NCBI RefSeq assembly: GCF_003259225.1
Contig: NZ_QHJF01000016.1
Span: 95,916 to 159,915 of the forward strand
DNA: 64,000 bases
DNA from: Marinomonas arctica
GTDB lineage: Bacteria; Pseudomonadota; Gammaproteobacteria; Pseudomonadales; Marinomonadaceae
Reading direction: 5' to 3'
Within the stretch, counting starts at the first letter, position 1; every line of letters begins with the position of its first letter. Under the pieces are notes generated by a model. The model saw only the letters and a list, made by a program, of their open reading frames with translations, was not told where the DNA came from and did not search any database. Shown here piece after piece: positions 9,129 to 19,433 of this stretch. The position numbers were made by a program, and so were the translations under genes.

Positions 9129-10675
9129 CTCAGTACCACACCTTACGTTTCATCCTTGGCGATCAGTTAAACGCAGCGCATTCTTGGTTCAAAGAACAAG
9201 ACCAAGGCGTATTGTATGTCATCGCCGAGCTGCATCCTGAAGCCACCTATGTAAAACATCATATTCAAAAGCTCTGTGCGTTTTTCCTAGCGATGGAAAC
9301 CTTTGCCAATGAGCTTATGGCGGCGGGACATCAAGTTCACTATCTCACCTTAGACGATACAAAAGACCACACTCTTGACTCACTTATTTTTTCTATCGTC
9401 GCTCAAGAGAAGATTCAAACAATCGAGCTCATGAGGCCAGACGAGCACCGCGTGTTAATGCAATACAAACACCTGTTTGAACACGCAAAACAACCTGTCA
9501 CCCTATTCGATACAGAACATTTTTTATTGCCATTCGAAGACATCCCACTGTACTTCAAGCCCCAGCACAGTGTGCGGATGGAGAATTTTTATCGCAAAAT
9601 GCGCCAACGCTTCAATATATTAATGGACAGCGATGCTCAACCCGAAGGCGGGAAATGGAATTATGACAGTGACAATCGCAACAAACTCAAAGCCCAAGAC
9701 CTCAACGCTATCCCCGCCCCTTTGTGTTTTCAATACAATGTTCAACACCTGCTTGAGCGTATAGAACGTCACCACATTGCGTCTATTGGCAACCCTCAAA
9801 TCAGCTTACTCTGGCCTGTCAGCCAGCAAGATGCATTGGTTTTATTGGCGTATTTTTGTGAGCATTTATTGCCAAACTTTGGTCGCTTTCAAGACGCCAT
9901 GACCGACAAAACACCTCATAGCTGGAGTTTGTACCATTCGCGTCTGTCTTTTGCGCTTAACGCGAAACTGATTAGCCCAAAACAAGTGATCAACGCGGCG
10001 ATCGCGGCGTACCAAGAAAACAACGCCATCGACATTGCGCAAATTGAAGGCTTCGTCAGACAGATACTTGGCTGGCGTGAATATGTGCGCGGCATGTATT
10101 GGATCAATATGCCCGATTACCAAGAACAGAATGCGTTAGAAGCCCATCGAGATTTACCTCACTATTTCTGGCATGGGCAGACCAAAATGAAATGCCTAGC
10201 CAGCGCCATTGGACAATCACTCGATTATGCGTACGCCCACCATATTCAACGACTGATGGTCACGGGAAACTTCTGCATGTTAACGGAGATTGAGCCGCAA
10301 CAAGTCGACGAATGGTATTTAGGCATTTATATCGATGCCCTAGAATGGGTAGAATTACCCAACACACGTGGCATGAGTCAATTTGCTGACGGTGGCTGGA
10401 TCGCGTCCAAGCCTTATGCCGCGAGCGGCAGTTACATGCAAAAGATGAGCGACTATTGCAGCGATTGCCATTACAAAGTGAAAGAAAAAACCAGTGAGGC
10501 ATCTTGCCCACTAAACAGTTTATATTGGCGCTTTATGGTCAAACACAGAGAACGTCTCGCAACAAACCCGCGCATCGGCATGATTTACGGCAACTGGGAC
10601 AAACAAAACGACGCGCAAAAGCACGCCGTCTTACAACGAGCAGAATGGTGTTTAGATAACATCGAATCGCTATGA
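9125..10675 (+). CDS. FeS-cluster bacterial photolyase (PhrB/CryB-type, likely (6-4))
   Basis: A 516-residue protein of the deoxyribodipyrimidine photolyase-related family. Known: Agrobacterium PhrB repairs (6-4) photoproducts and carries a 4Fe-4S cluster on C350, C438, C441 and C454. Seen: the family opening [16 protein letters not shown], and cysteines at 357, 445, 448 and 461, with spacings 88, 3 and 13 identical to PhrB, so the cluster should be present. Other family marks are [11 protein letters not shown], a Trp-rich FAD pocket and [15 protein letters not shown] segment ([12 protein letters not shown]). Starts inside the previous gene's stop (ATGA). Last gene of the light operon; the next gene is convergent after 15 bases. 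Confidence 0.92.
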   Translation: MTQYHTLRFILGDQLNAAHSWFKEQDQGVLYVIAELHPEATYVKHHIQKLCAFFLAMETFANELMAAGHQVHYLTLDDTKDHTLDSLIFSIVAQEKIQTIELMRPDEHRVLMQYKHLFEHAKQPVTLFDTEHFLLPFEDIPLYFKPQHSVRMENFYRKMRQRFNILMDSDAQPEGGKWNYDSDNRNKLKAQDLNAIPAPLCFQYNVQHLLERIERHHIASIGNPQISLLWPVSQQDALVLLAYFCEHLLPNFGRFQDAMTDKTPHSWSLYHSRLSFALNAKLISPKQVINAAIAAYQENNAIDIAQIEGFVRQILGWREYVRGMYWINMPDYQEQNALEAHRDLPHYFWHGQTKMKCLASAIGQSLDYAYAHHIQRLMVTGNFCMLTEIEPQQVDEWYLGIYIDALEWVELPNTRGMSQFADGGWIASKPYAASGSYMQKMSDYCSDCHYKVKEKTSEASCPLNSLYWRFMVKHRERLATNPRIGMIYGNWDKQNDAQKHAVLQRAEWCLDNIESL

Positions 10676-10690
10676 TGACCCAGTGCAAGC

Positions 10691-11632
10691 TTAACGAATT
10701 GACGCGGCTTCTTGGCGATTAACACGTTGTTGCTGCCATTTAGCCAACCTTGGCAGCAACAAACCGGCAATCACAATCGCCACACCGAGCAGCTGCAGTT
10801 GGGTTACACTTTGTCCATAAGCAAAGGCCGTCAGTGCGGCAAATACAGGCACAAAATTGAAGAACAAAGATGCATTGGCCGCGCCGAGTTGCGTCACTCC
10901 AGAAATCCACAACAAATAGCCACCAACCGTACCAAACACGCCAATAAATAATAAATCGCCCAACACATAACCACTAATCGCCAAGCTTTCTTGCCATGGA
11001 TGAACCTCAGGGCTAAACGCGGTCACCAAAGAGATCACACCCAAACCGGATAACATGCCCACCAAAGTATAAGGAATCATCGGCATCCAACGGCTCACAC
11101 CTTGGGTCAAGTAGGTATAAAGACTCCAGCACAACATGCCTAGAAAAATCATTTGATCACCATGATTGAACTGAAAGCCTAGTAAGCGTTTCATCTCACC
11201 ATTGGTTAACACCAATAACACACCGGATAAACACACCACCAAACTAAACACGGCGCCGCGAGCGGGCAGTTTGCGTTGTAACAAAGAACCTATCAAAGAC
11301 GTAGCCAATGGGCTAAGCGCCATAATAAGGGCGCCATTACTTGCATCGGTATGAGCCAGTCCAGTAAACAAACCAAGGTTTAAGCCGCCCACCCCAACAA
11401 TAGAAACGCCAAGCGCCCACGCCCATTGTTTGGTCGTAAGGCTAGGCATGGGCAGATTTTTCCATTTAGCATAAATAAACAAGCATAAGGCGGCGATAGC
11501 AAAACGCCAAATAACCAAGGTCAGTGCATGCACCTCTCCCAACGCATGTTTACCCACAGGGAAACACGCCCCCCAAAAAAACGTACACAACAGCAGTAGC
11601 AATACGGCATTCATATTCGCCGAACGATTCAT
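10691..11632 (-). CDS. EamA/DMT family transporter
   Basis: A ten-helix inner-membrane exporter of the drug/metabolite transporter superfamily, with two EamA repeats (about residues 8-140 and 160-290). Seen: LLCTFFWGACFPVGKHAL at the start, LGAANASLFFNFVPVFAAL in the second repeat, and a basic C-terminus (KWQQQRVNRQ). Substrate unknown; amino acids or metabolites are typical. Start at 11632, where GGAGAAAGGT precedes ATG. Divergent from a LysR gene, which probably regulates it. The tail lies 15 bases from the photolyase operon. Confidence 0.9.
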   Translation of the reverse strand: MNRSANMNAVLLLLLCTFFWGACFPVGKHALGEVHALTLVIWRFAIAALCLFIYAKWKNLPMPSLTTKQWAWALGVSIVGVGGLNLGLFTGLAHTDASNGALIMALSPLATSLIGSLLQRKLPARGAVFSLVVCLSGVLLVLTNGEMKRLLGFQFNHGDQMIFLGMLCWSLYTYLTQGVSRWMPMIPYTLVGMLSGLGVISLVTAFSPEVHPWQESLAISGYVLGDLLFIGVFGTVGGYLLWISGVTQLGAANASLFFNFVPVFAALTAFAYGQSVTQLQLLGVAIVIAGLLLPRLAKWQQQRVNRQEAASIR

Positions 11633-11730
11633 ACCTTTCTCCACTAAAAGGACACTTGAAAATATGATCCTTAGTGTATAGATTTTAAATTCGGCATAAA
11701 TAGACAAAAATGAGATAGTAAATTCCAGAT

Positions 11731-12639
11731 ATGAAATTTAATTATTCCCTTGATGACATGCGTTGTTTTTGCGCGGTTGCACAACATGGCAGCTTTAAAC
11801 AAGCTTCCGCTGCGTTAGAAATACCACTGTCCACATTGAGTCGACGTATTGCCAAACTCGAAGCAGACTTGGCCATTAGATTATTAAATCGAGATGCGCA
11901 CAGAGTACAGCTTACTCACTCGGGACAACGCTATTACGAAAGAAGCTTGCCCCTATTTGAAGAGTTAAACGACGTCGCCGTATGTCTTTTACAAGACAAC
12001 ACCCAAGCCAAAGGCACCATTAGAATATCGGCACCAGTGAATTTCGGCGTTCACGTTTTAGCTCAGCACTTTAATGCCTTTTTAAATCAATACCCTGATA
12101 TCCATTTGGATTTACGGCTATCGAATCAAACCATCGATATTGAGGAAGAAGCCATCGACATTGCATTTCGCGTCGGTGATCATAATGCCGACCATTGGAT
12201 TGGTAGACATTTAACCAACATCCGTTTTGTCATCTGTGGTTCCGTCAATTTGAACCTATATAGCATAAAAACGCCCAGCGACTTAGACGGCTTTCCCACG
12301 GTCTTGTGTTCGCCTATGTCTACATGGAAGCTGCAAAACACTGTCTCTGGAGAGATGCAAGACCACAAGCCAAACAGCAACATTCGCCTAAAAGTAGACG
12401 ACATGAGTTTGCTGACTCGCGCGATTCAAGACGGCTTAGGCGTCGGATTCATACCTGATTATCACGCGCAACCCCTAATAGATTCAGGTGAACTGGTACA
12501 AATTCTACCGCAATGGAGCAATCAACCACGAGGCTGCCAGATGCTTTATCGTGACCGAGACAATATGCCTTTTCGGCTACACCTCTTGATTGACTTTATG
12601 CTCAAGCGCTTTGATAGCCATCGCTGTTACGCTCAATGA
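11731..12639 (+). CDS. LysR family transcriptional regulator
   Basis: A 302-residue LysR regulator. Seen: N-terminal winged HTH (SLDDMRCFCAVAQHGSFKQASAALEIPLSTLSRRIAKLE) and a periplasmic-binding-like effector domain typical of the CrgA/AaeR-like branch (FRVGDHNADHWIGRHL; ITRAIQDGLGVGFIPDYHA-type segment). It is divergent from the EamA transporter across a 98-base gap and probably controls it. The last six bases overlap the end of the converging gcvR-like gene. Confidence 0.92.
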   Translation: MKFNYSLDDMRCFCAVAQHGSFKQASAALEIPLSTLSRRIAKLEADLAIRLLNRDAHRVQLTHSGQRYYERSLPLFEELNDVAVCLLQDNTQAKGTIRISAPVNFGVHVLAQHFNAFLNQYPDIHLDLRLSNQTIDIEEEAIDIAFRVGDHNADHWIGRHLTNIRFVICGSVNLNLYSIKTPSDLDGFPTVLCSPMSTWKLQNTVSGEMQDHKPNSNIRLKVDDMSLLTRAIQDGLGVGFIPDYHAQPLIDSGELVQILPQWSNQPRGCQMLYRDRDNMPFRLHLLIDFMLKRFDSHRCYAQ

Positions 12640-13145
12640 TCAGTGGATAATTCAACAATCAAATCGCTGCTTATTTTCTCTAGGGCAGCTTCTAAATCAG
12701 ATAATGGCAAACCCTTTGGCACGGCTAATACCATATCGGTTTTAAACAACATCTCGGAACTCATCGGCGCAGGCTCGCAAGTGGTAGTGAGCTCTTTGAC
12801 ATTGACCATCAAGGAATGCAGTACTTGCGATACTTCTTTCACAATCCCAGGGCGATCGTTACCGACCACAGACAATGACAAAATCGACCCTTCGGTGACG
12901 TTCTGGTTCGCCATTTCTACCGTCACATGCAAGCCCAGTTGCTCAAAGTTACGCAATGCGTTAACTAGGGCTTCTTGATGCTCCAACGGAACGGTTACGG
13001 TTAAAATACCGGCAAATTTGTCCGCCAGATGCGCCATGCGGCTTTCTAACCAATTACCATGATGTCGGGCAATCGTGTCAGACAAACGCTCAACAATACC
13101 GGGACGATCTTCACCAATAAAACTCAATACCAAATGCTGTGACAT
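12633..13145 (-). CDS. gcvR: Glycine cleavage system repressor-like protein (GcvR), two ACT domains
   Basis: A 170-residue protein made of two ACT domains: SFIGEDRPGIVERLSDTI and VVGNDRPGIVKEVSQVL each carry the GxDRPGIV signature. Known: E. coli GcvR binds GcvA and glycine and relieves or imposes repression of gcvTHP; other members of this family are uncharacterised. The glycine cleavage genes are not in the window, so the specific role is by family only. Start at 13145, where AAGGAGAAATCT precedes ATG; an earlier in-frame start lacks such a site. Confidence 0.82.
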   Translation of the reverse strand: MSQHLVLSFIGEDRPGIVERLSDTIARHHGNWLESRMAHLADKFAGILTVTVPLEHQEALVNALRNFEQLGLHVTVEMANQNVTEGSILSLSVVGNDRPGIVKEVSQVLHSLMVNVKELTTTCEPAPMSSEMLFKTDMVLAVPKGLPLSDLEAALEKISSDLIVELSTDH

Positions 13146-13232
13146 AGATTTCTCCTTCGATATTTTTAGACTTATGCAAAAGAATACACCGTTTTTAGCA
13201 AGAGCATCTTGAGTCACTTAGACTACTGCAAT

Positions 13233-14474
13233 TTATCGTGAGACTCCATCATCTAACGGCGCTTTGGCTTGCCGACGCAAAAACCAAAAGCCTAACGCTG
13301 CCGCCATCATGCCCGATAAACTGCCCATACCGATTGCCCACCGAGCCCCAAACACATCGGCCACCCAACCAACCAACGGCGCACCCAACGCAGTACTTCC
13401 CAACGCCGTCGCCAACACTACCGCCATGACTCGACCACGATAACGCTTCTGCGTTGCCACCTGCATGTATGACGTTGTGGACGTGGTAAACAATTGCAAA
13501 CTAAGACCAAGGAAAATCAGCAATACAGCAAAAGACCAAAACGACGGGCTAATGGCGACGAAAAGACAGCTGACGGAAAACATAACGGCCACATAAATCA
13601 TAAAGCGAAAAGTCGGCGAAGAGCGGCGACTGGCTGTCACCATGGCGCCCGTAATAGAGCCAATCGCCATCATTGAGATCAAAAAGCCATATTGATCTGC
13701 GTGCCCTTGGAACACATGTACCGTCATAGCGGACAAGTACACCGAGAAGTTCATTCCTAAACTGCAAATCAAAAACGACATCACCAGAATCACGGCCATT
13801 TCTCGATGTTGCCAAATATAACGAAAACCTTCTAAAAATTTTGTCATATCTGGAGTCGCTTTGCTGTTATCAGAAACGACCGCTGGTAAACGTTTCTTAA
13901 ATTGGTGTAAAGCGAATAACAAGGGGATAAAAGACAGCACATTGATCATGAACACCCAGCCACTGCCAACCGACGCAATTAACAGACCCGCAATAGCCGG
14001 ACCAACAAGGCGAGCCGAATTAAACGACACAGAATTAAGCCCAACGGCATTGGACAACTCTTTTTCACTGACAATATCTGAAACAAATGCGTGTCTCGCG
14101 GGGGCATCAAAGGCTGCCACACAACCCAGAGCAAAGGCGCAAGCACACACCTGCCAAAGCACCACATGACCACTCAACACCAACAAACCTAATATCAGAG
14201 CCAGCCCCGCCATCAAACATTGTGTAATGAACAATAGCTTACGACGATCCATACGATCGGCCGCCCAGCCCGTAATAGGCAACAACAAAATCTGCGGGGC
14301 AAATTGCAAAAACACCACCAACCCAACGGCCGAGGCATTTTTGTCTGATAACTCGGCAATAACAATCCAATCCTGAGCGGTACGCTGTAACCAAGTACCA
14401 ATATTAGAGATGACTGCCCCACCAAACCAAAGTCGATAATTTGGATTGGCAAGAGACCGAAACGTCTTACTCAA
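13233..14474 (-). CDS. MFS transporter (EntS/MFS_3-like)
   Basis: A 413-residue major facilitator with about 12 membrane helices. Seen: NPNYRLWFGGAVISNIGTWLQRTAQDWIV at the N-terminus, AADRMDRRKLL (loop 2-3 motif), APARHAFVSDIV, and RYRGRVMAVVLATALGSTALGAPLVGW, all typical of the MFS_3/EntS group of small-molecule exporters. Start is TTG at 14474, well placed seven to eight bases after AAGGAGCG; no ATG fits. Single gene. The substrate is not evident. Confidence 0.9.
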   Translation of the reverse strand: MSKTFRSLANPNYRLWFGGAVISNIGTWLQRTAQDWIVIAELSDKNASAVGLVVFLQFAPQILLLPITGWAADRMDRRKLLFITQCLMAGLALILGLLVLSGHVVLWQVCACAFALGCVAAFDAPARHAFVSDIVSEKELSNAVGLNSVSFNSARLVGPAIAGLLIASVGSGWVFMINVLSFIPLLFALHQFKKRLPAVVSDNSKATPDMTKFLEGFRYIWQHREMAVILVMSFLICSLGMNFSVYLSAMTVHVFQGHADQYGFLISMMAIGSITGAMVTASRRSSPTFRFMIYVAVMFSVSCLFVAISPSFWSFAVLLIFLGLSLQLFTTSTTSYMQVATQKRYRGRVMAVVLATALGSTALGAPLVGWVADVFGARWAIGMGSLSGMMAAALGFWFLRRQAKAPLDDGVSR

Positions 14475-14698
14475 TATGCGCTCCTTCGATGATTCATAAA
14501 AAATGCGTCTCTATTCGCTAAAAAGTGTCATTTAGTAGACGTAACATAATAGGCTCATAACGCTACACAAAAAACACATTTATTCTAGGAAGTTCCTTGT
14601 ATAATTGAGGAAATACATCCTACTCTGTAATAACGTTAAAGGGTTGAAGCTCTTACACTAATTGCATAACCAAAAAAAACAATAGCAGGTAATACATC

Positions 14699-16348
14699 GT
14701 GATTTTTAATAAACTGTCTCTAAAAGTGCAATTTGTCCTTGTTATTGCCCTACCATGCCTTGCTCTGTTTCTCGTCAGCTGGGCTGGATTACAAGGTCTG
14801 TCAAGCGTACAGGAACAAACCAAACAACTCGCTCAAAACACCAGCGCACCCATGCGCTCGCTTGCCGAAGTGGCCTCTCGTATTCCCCGCATGCGCGTCG
14901 GTATCGACATTATTTTATTGCAAGAAATCCCCGCCATGCAGGATAAAAAAGGGGTTATTACTCGCATAAAAGAAACGCGTACTGAAGACATTCCTGAAAT
15001 GGACATGGCGTTAAAACAAGCGTTAGAGGCACAAGTAAATCCTCTCATGCGTGCAGAAGTGCAAAAAATTATCGACATTTTCGCTAAGGTCAAAAGCGAT
15101 GAACTCGCTCCCATGCTAACCGCCATGGAAAATAACGACCTAACCACAGCACAAGACATATACAAAAACCAATACGCCAGTAGCTACGGCGTGATGCGCA
15201 TCGCGGTTAATAAAATACTGGATGAATTATTAGAACAAGGCAAACAGGGTTACACCCAGAGTCAAATCAACTACGAAGCAAGCCGCAACAATATGATTAT
15301 ATTAATCGTCATTGCCTTATTTGCGTCTATTGTCTTAGCTTGGTTAATGTTACGTCGTCTTAACAGTCGCGTATCTTATCTTCAGCAACATATTTCCAGT
15401 GCCAGTGACAAGCTGGATCTTGGCACCGTCATCACACTGGATGGCAAGGATGAACTGAGCGACATCGCTCAACACTTCAATCAATTTATCGCCAAAGTGC
15501 GTACCGCGATTGAAAATGTGGCTGAAAACTCTCGCCAGCTCGCTCGTACGGCAAACGATGTCGCAGCCAAAGCCAAAGCGACACATACCAACTGTTTAAA
15601 TGAACGTGACCGTACCACGCAAATTGCTACGGCGATTCATGAAATGGGCGCAACGGTTGAGAATATTGCAGAGAATGCTTCTCAAGCCGCAAAAGCCGCT
15701 CAAGAAGCAGACAAGCAAGCCCATCAAGGGGCTGGATTGGTCGCCCGAGCTCGCCAAGGCGTCAGCACACTGTCCACAGAAATTCAGCACATCAGCTCTG
15801 ACATTGGCTCATTGGCAACACAAACAGACTCTATTGGTAGCATCCTCGATACCATCCGCAGTATCTCAGAGCAAACCAATTTATTGGCTTTAAATGCCGC
15901 CATAGAAGCCGCTCGTGCCGGTGAACAAGGTCGCGGTTTTGCCGTGGTTGCCGATGAAGTACGCAACCTAGCCAGTCGTTCTGCTGCTTCTACGGATGAA
16001 ATACAAAAAATGATCGATCAGCTACAAGAGCAATCGGCCAAAACCGTTTCCACGATCAAAACCGGCCAAGACCAAAGCAATACCGTGGTAGGACAAGCCA
16101 ACGAGGCCAACACCTCACTTGAGCAAATCACCAAGCATATTGGTCAAATCAGTGACATGAACATACAGGTGGCAACAGCCACCGAAGAGCAAGCGCTTGT
16201 GGTGAATGACATGAGTAAAAACGTCGAAGAGATTAACCAGCTCACCACGGAAACCTCAGAAATTGCCGATGAGCTAACGGCTTCCAGTAACAATTTGCAA
16301 AAACTCTCTGTCCAACTGGATAAATTGGTGACCCAGTTTAAGCTTTAA
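14699..16348 (+). CDS. Methyl-accepting chemotaxis protein
   Basis: A 549-residue chemoreceptor. Seen: first membrane helix ([20 protein letters not shown]), helical periplasmic sensor with conserved MRVGIDII (four-helix-bundle type), second membrane helix ([20 protein letters not shown]), HAMP region, methylation helices and the tip [19 protein letters not shown] / [15 protein letters not shown]. Start is GTG at 14699, with AGCAGG about 10 bases upstream. Unlike the receptor at 3.9-5.5 kb, the HAMP segment is short and atypical ([19 protein letters not shown]). Monocistronic, ended by a strong terminator. Confidence 0.92.
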   Translation: MIFNKLSLKVQFVLVIALPCLALFLVSWAGLQGLSSVQEQTKQLAQNTSAPMRSLAEVASRIPRMRVGIDIILLQEIPAMQDKKGVITRIKETRTEDIPEMDMALKQALEAQVNPLMRAEVQKIIDIFAKVKSDELAPMLTAMENNDLTTAQDIYKNQYASSYGVMRIAVNKILDELLEQGKQGYTQSQINYEASRNNMIILIVIALFASIVLAWLMLRRLNSRVSYLQQHISSASDKLDLGTVITLDGKDELSDIAQHFNQFIAKVRTAIENVAENSRQLARTANDVAAKAKATHTNCLNERDRTTQIATAIHEMGATVENIAENASQAAKAAQEADKQAHQGAGLVARARQGVSTLSTEIQHISSDIGSLATQTDSIGSILDTIRSISEQTNLLALNAAIEAARAGEQGRGFAVVADEVRNLASRSAASTDEIQKMIDQLQEQSAKTVSTIKTGQDQSNTVVGQANEANTSLEQITKHIGQISDMNIQVATATEEQALVVNDMSKNVEEINQLTTETSEIADELTASSNNLQKLSVQLDKLVTQFKL

Positions 16349-16362
16349 ACTAGACAACCATA

Positions 16363-16403
16363 GAAACAAGAAGGGGAAGCCAATTGCTTCCCCTTCTTGT
16401 TTC
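16363..16403. terminator. Bidirectional intrinsic terminator
   Basis: Perfect 18-base inverted repeat (GAAACAAGAAGGGGAAGC and its complement) with a five-base loop, between the converging chemoreceptor and sstT genes. Confidence 0.92.
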
Positions 16404-16428
16404 TGCTCTACCGCTGATATGGAGCTAA

Positions 16429-17664
16429 CTAGTTCTTATCATTAGCAAGACAAGCGGCCGCGGTAAACAACACATCGGTCGAGCTGTTTAATGCCGTTTC
16501 AGCGGAGTCCTGCAATACGCCGATAATAAAGCCCACAGCGACTACTTGCATGGCAATCTCATTGGGAATATTGAATAAGCTACACGCCAATGGAATCAAT
16601 AATAACGAACCACCCGCCACGCCTGACGCACCACACGCCGACACGGCCGCTATCACGCTTAACAACACAGCCGTTCCAAAATCCAACGAAATACCTAGCG
16701 TGTTTACCGCCGCTAACGTCAACACCGTGATGGTAATCGCCGCGCCCGCCATGTTAATCGTCGCCCCCAGCGGAATCGACACAGAATACGTGTCTTCATC
16801 CAAATCCAAACGCTTACATAAATCTAAATTGACGGGAATATTGGCCGCTGAACTGCGAGTAAAAAAGGCCGTAACGCCGCTCTCTTTGAGGCACTTAAAC
16901 ACCAAAGGGTAAGGGTTGCGACGAATCTTCCAAAATACCAATAAGGGGTTAGTAATAAAGGCAATAAACAACATCGCGCCTATAAGCACCGCTAATAAAT
17001 GCGAGTAGCCAAATAAAGCATCAAAACCCGTTGCAGCAATAGTACTGGCAACCAGACCAAAAATGCCAAACGGAGCCAAACGAATAATAAAAGACACCAT
17101 GGCTGTGACACTGGTCGACAAATGATGAAGCAAAGCTTTAGTCGCCTCGGAGGAATGGCGCAACCCTAAGCCAAAACCAATCGCCCAGGTTAAAATGCCC
17201 ACATAATTGCCTTGTACCAGCGCGTTAACAGGGTTATCAACCATTTTGAAGACCAAGGTATGCAAGACTTCATCAATACCTTGAGGTGCGCTCTGGCTCA
17301 AATCTGGAGACACCAAGTTCAAATGTGTAGGAAATACAAAGCTAAACATGACGGCCGTTAACGCCGCCACAAACGTGCCCGCAATGTAAAGCACGATCAC
17401 TGGTCGAATATGACTCTGTTGAGCCTGTTTGTGATTGGCGATTGAGGCCATCACCAATAAAAAAACCAAAATGGGGGCAATGGCTTTTAAGGCTTTTACA
17501 AAGAAATCGCCCAACAAACTGGTGGACAAGGCGGTACTGGGTGAAACGTAAGCCAATACCACACCACAAAGAATTCCGATGGCAATGTGTAGTACCAAAC
17601 TGCCGCGTAAATAGCGCTGTAACAACGATGGTTTTTGAGCAAATGTCATTAGAAGGGGGTCCAT
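16429..17664 (-). CDS. sstT: Serine/threonine:sodium symporter SstT
   Basis: A 411-residue dicarboxylate/amino acid:cation symporter (DAACS). Known: SstT imports serine and threonine with sodium. Seen: [16 protein letters not shown] (helix 2 end), [14 protein letters not shown] (the serine-rich re-entrant loop 1 equivalent), [17 protein letters not shown] (the conserved NMDGT-type ion site in its SstT form) and [20 protein letters not shown] (second hairpin loop). No strong ribosome site before either of two close starts (17664, 17649); the first is used here. A nitroreductase gene is divergent upstream. Confidence 0.93.
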   Translation of the reverse strand: MDPLLMTFAQKPSLLQRYLRGSLVLHIAIGILCGVVLAYVSPSTALSTSLLGDFFVKALKAIAPILVFLLVMASIANHKQAQQSHIRPVIVLYIAGTFVAALTAVMFSFVFPTHLNLVSPDLSQSAPQGIDEVLHTLVFKMVDNPVNALVQGNYVGILTWAIGFGLGLRHSSEATKALLHHLSTSVTAMVSFIIRLAPFGIFGLVASTIAATGFDALFGYSHLLAVLIGAMLFIAFITNPLLVFWKIRRNPYPLVFKCLKESGVTAFFTRSSAANIPVNLDLCKRLDLDEDTYSVSIPLGATINMAGAAITITVLTLAAVNTLGISLDFGTAVLLSVIAAVSACGASGVAGGSLLLIPLACSLFNIPNEIAMQVVAVGFIIGVLQDSAETALNSSTDVLFTAAACLANDKN

Positions 17665-17871
17665 TGAAATTTTCGAGATCGCACCTTACTGCATACCAGC
17701 ACAAAAATGAACCATTTTAGGGCGTTATTAAAGAAAATATCGCACTATATCAACCAAGTTAGCCTTTAACCGATCATTCAACTTTCTCATTCCTTGCTGA
17801 AATCACAACTTGTACTGCACTGACATTGGCCTCATATTGTTGGCATAAACATACTTTACTAAGGAATGAAC

Positions 17872-18510
17872 ATGTCGAATTTGTTAGCAAAATTAAACTG
17901 GCGCTATGCCACCAAAAAAATGGACACAAGCAAAGCCGTTGAGCAAGAAAAAGTAGATCGAATTTTAGAGGCCATTCGCCTAACCGCAACCTCAAGCGGC
18001 CTGCAACCATACGAAATCATCGTGGTGAAAAACAAAGCGTTGCGTGAAGCCATCGTGCCTCATGCTTGGAACCAAGCCCAAATCACCGATGGTTCTCATC
18101 TGTTGGTGTTTGCCGCATGGGACAACTACACGGAAGAACGCATCAACAAGATGTTCGACTTAGTAAACGACGAACGTGGCTTTAAAAACGAAGGTTGGGA
18201 AAACTATCGCCAAATGATCTTGGGCGCTTACCCTCCACGTGACGCAGAGGTGAATTACCAGCACGCGGCTCGTCAAGCTTACATTGGTCTTGGCACCGCA
18301 TTGATTGCTGCCGCTGAAGAAGGCGTAGACAGCACGCCAATGGAAGGCTTCGACCCTGCTAAAGTTGACGAAATTCTCGGTCTAACTGAACGCGGACTGC
18401 GCTCTGTTATTCTACTGCCATTGGGTTATCGTGCGGAGGAAGGCGACTGGCTAAAAGATCTGAAAAAAGTGCGCCGAGCTAAAGAAGACTTCATCATTGA
18501 AATGAACTAG
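17872..18510 (+). CDS. NAD(P)H-dependent nitroreductase family protein
   Basis: A 212-residue FMN-dependent oxidoreductase of the NfsB/nitroreductase group. Seen: WRYATKKMDTSK (FMN phosphate contacts R and K), RLTATSSGLQPYEIIVV (conserved S-S-G-L-Q-P), and GLRSVILLPLGYRAEEGDW near the C-terminus. Reduces nitro compounds, quinones or flavins; the physiological substrate is unknown. AAGGA stands six bases before ATG 17872, so the ATG at 17866 is not used. Single gene with its own terminator. Confidence 0.92.
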   Translation: MSNLLAKLNWRYATKKMDTSKAVEQEKVDRILEAIRLTATSSGLQPYEIIVVKNKALREAIVPHAWNQAQITDGSHLLVFAAWDNYTEERINKMFDLVNDERGFKNEGWENYRQMILGAYPPRDAEVNYQHAARQAYIGLGTALIAAAEEGVDSTPMEGFDPAKVDEILGLTERGLRSVILLPLGYRAEEGDWLKDLKKVRRAKEDFIIEMN

Positions 18511-18536
18511 TGTGTTATTAAGATCAAATAACCTCT

Positions 18537-18563
18537 AAAACGCCAGTTCACTGGCGTTTTTTT
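18537..18563 (+). terminator. Intrinsic terminator
   Basis: Stem AAAACGCCAGT / ACTGGCGTTTT with a two-base loop and seven Ts, right after the nitroreductase gene. Confidence 0.9.
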
Positions 18564-18688
18564 ATTGCTTGGTTGAACTGCGCAAAAATCGTGGAATCCA
18601 CTCGCTAAGCAAAAAATAATGACCCAAGGACACTCAAAATTGCGTATCTTAATTCACACAAAACATTTTAACCGTACAAGGATAAAGC

Positions 18689-19228
18689 ATGACAAGGTTT
18701 CTAGGGCTCCTTTTTATCACGCTATTTTTAAGCGCCTGCTCTTCAAACGATAATTGGCGAACCGCCAGCCGCGAACCCGCCGGAATCGCGCCATCGCCAG
18801 AAACAGAAAAAGAGGCCGTCATCGAATTTTACGCGGCCGATGCGTTTAGCTGGCGCGGCTGGTTTGCCGTTCATACCTGGGTCGCAGTGAAAGCTAAGAA
18901 TGCCGCAGAATATACTGTTTATGAAGTGGTCGGATGGCGTGTAGAACGGGGCTTACCGGCACTGTACGAATACCAAACGGCCACACCAGATCGCTATTGG
19001 TTTGGCGCCAAACCAGAGAAAGTGCTTTCCATCACAGGTGAAAAAGCACAAACACTGATTCCTAAAATAGAAGACGCGGTAAAGCGCTACCCTTGGGCCA
19101 ACGAATACACGGTTTTTCCAGGACCAAACAGCAATACCTTTCCCGCTTGGATTGGACTACAAGTCCCTGAATTAGACCTTGATATGCCTTTCAGTGCCAT
19201 TGGCAGTGGCTACGCAGATAACGAGTAA
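18689..19228 (+). CDS. DUF3750 family lipoprotein
   Basis: A 179-residue lipoprotein. Seen: signal peptide LGLLFITLFLSAC with lipobox LSAC (lipidated Cys17), then the DUF3750 body with FYAADAFSWRGWFAVHTWVAVKAKNA, YEVVGWRV and a C-terminal PNSNTFPAWI segment. Residues after the Cys (SSN) do not signal inner-membrane retention, so outer-membrane anchoring is likely. Family function is unknown; the H-W and N-x-N-T-F patterns recall a papain-like or transglutaminase-like fold, but this is only a guess. Single gene. Confidence 0.85.
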   Translation: MTRFLGLLFITLFLSACSSNDNWRTASREPAGIAPSPETEKEAVIEFYAADAFSWRGWFAVHTWVAVKAKNAAEYTVYEVVGWRVERGLPALYEYQTATPDRYWFGAKPEKVLSITGEKAQTLIPKIEDAVKRYPWANEYTVFPGPNSNTFPAWIGLQVPELDLDMPFSAIGSGYADNE

Positions 19229-19244
19229 TTTTGCATTTTCACCC

Positions 19245-19279
19245 TTAATTTCCGAGGCGCTGACTGCCTCGGAAATTAA
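19245..19279 (+). terminator. Hairpin, probable terminator of the DUF3750 gene
   Basis: Fourteen-base perfect stem (TTAATTTCCGAGGC and complement), seven-base loop. The T-run is weak and begins a few bases later. Confidence 0.6.
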
Positions 19280-19433
19280 GTCCGTTTTTAGAAAGTCCGC
19301 ATATTGACCCGCCCCAGTCCTTACGCTACGTTTTCCAGTGGCAAACGAGGAACACAAGTCTGTTCAACGATCCAACCAAAATAACAACTTAACTCGAACT
19401 TAACGGTGCGAGCCTCTCTCAAAAGGCAACTAT

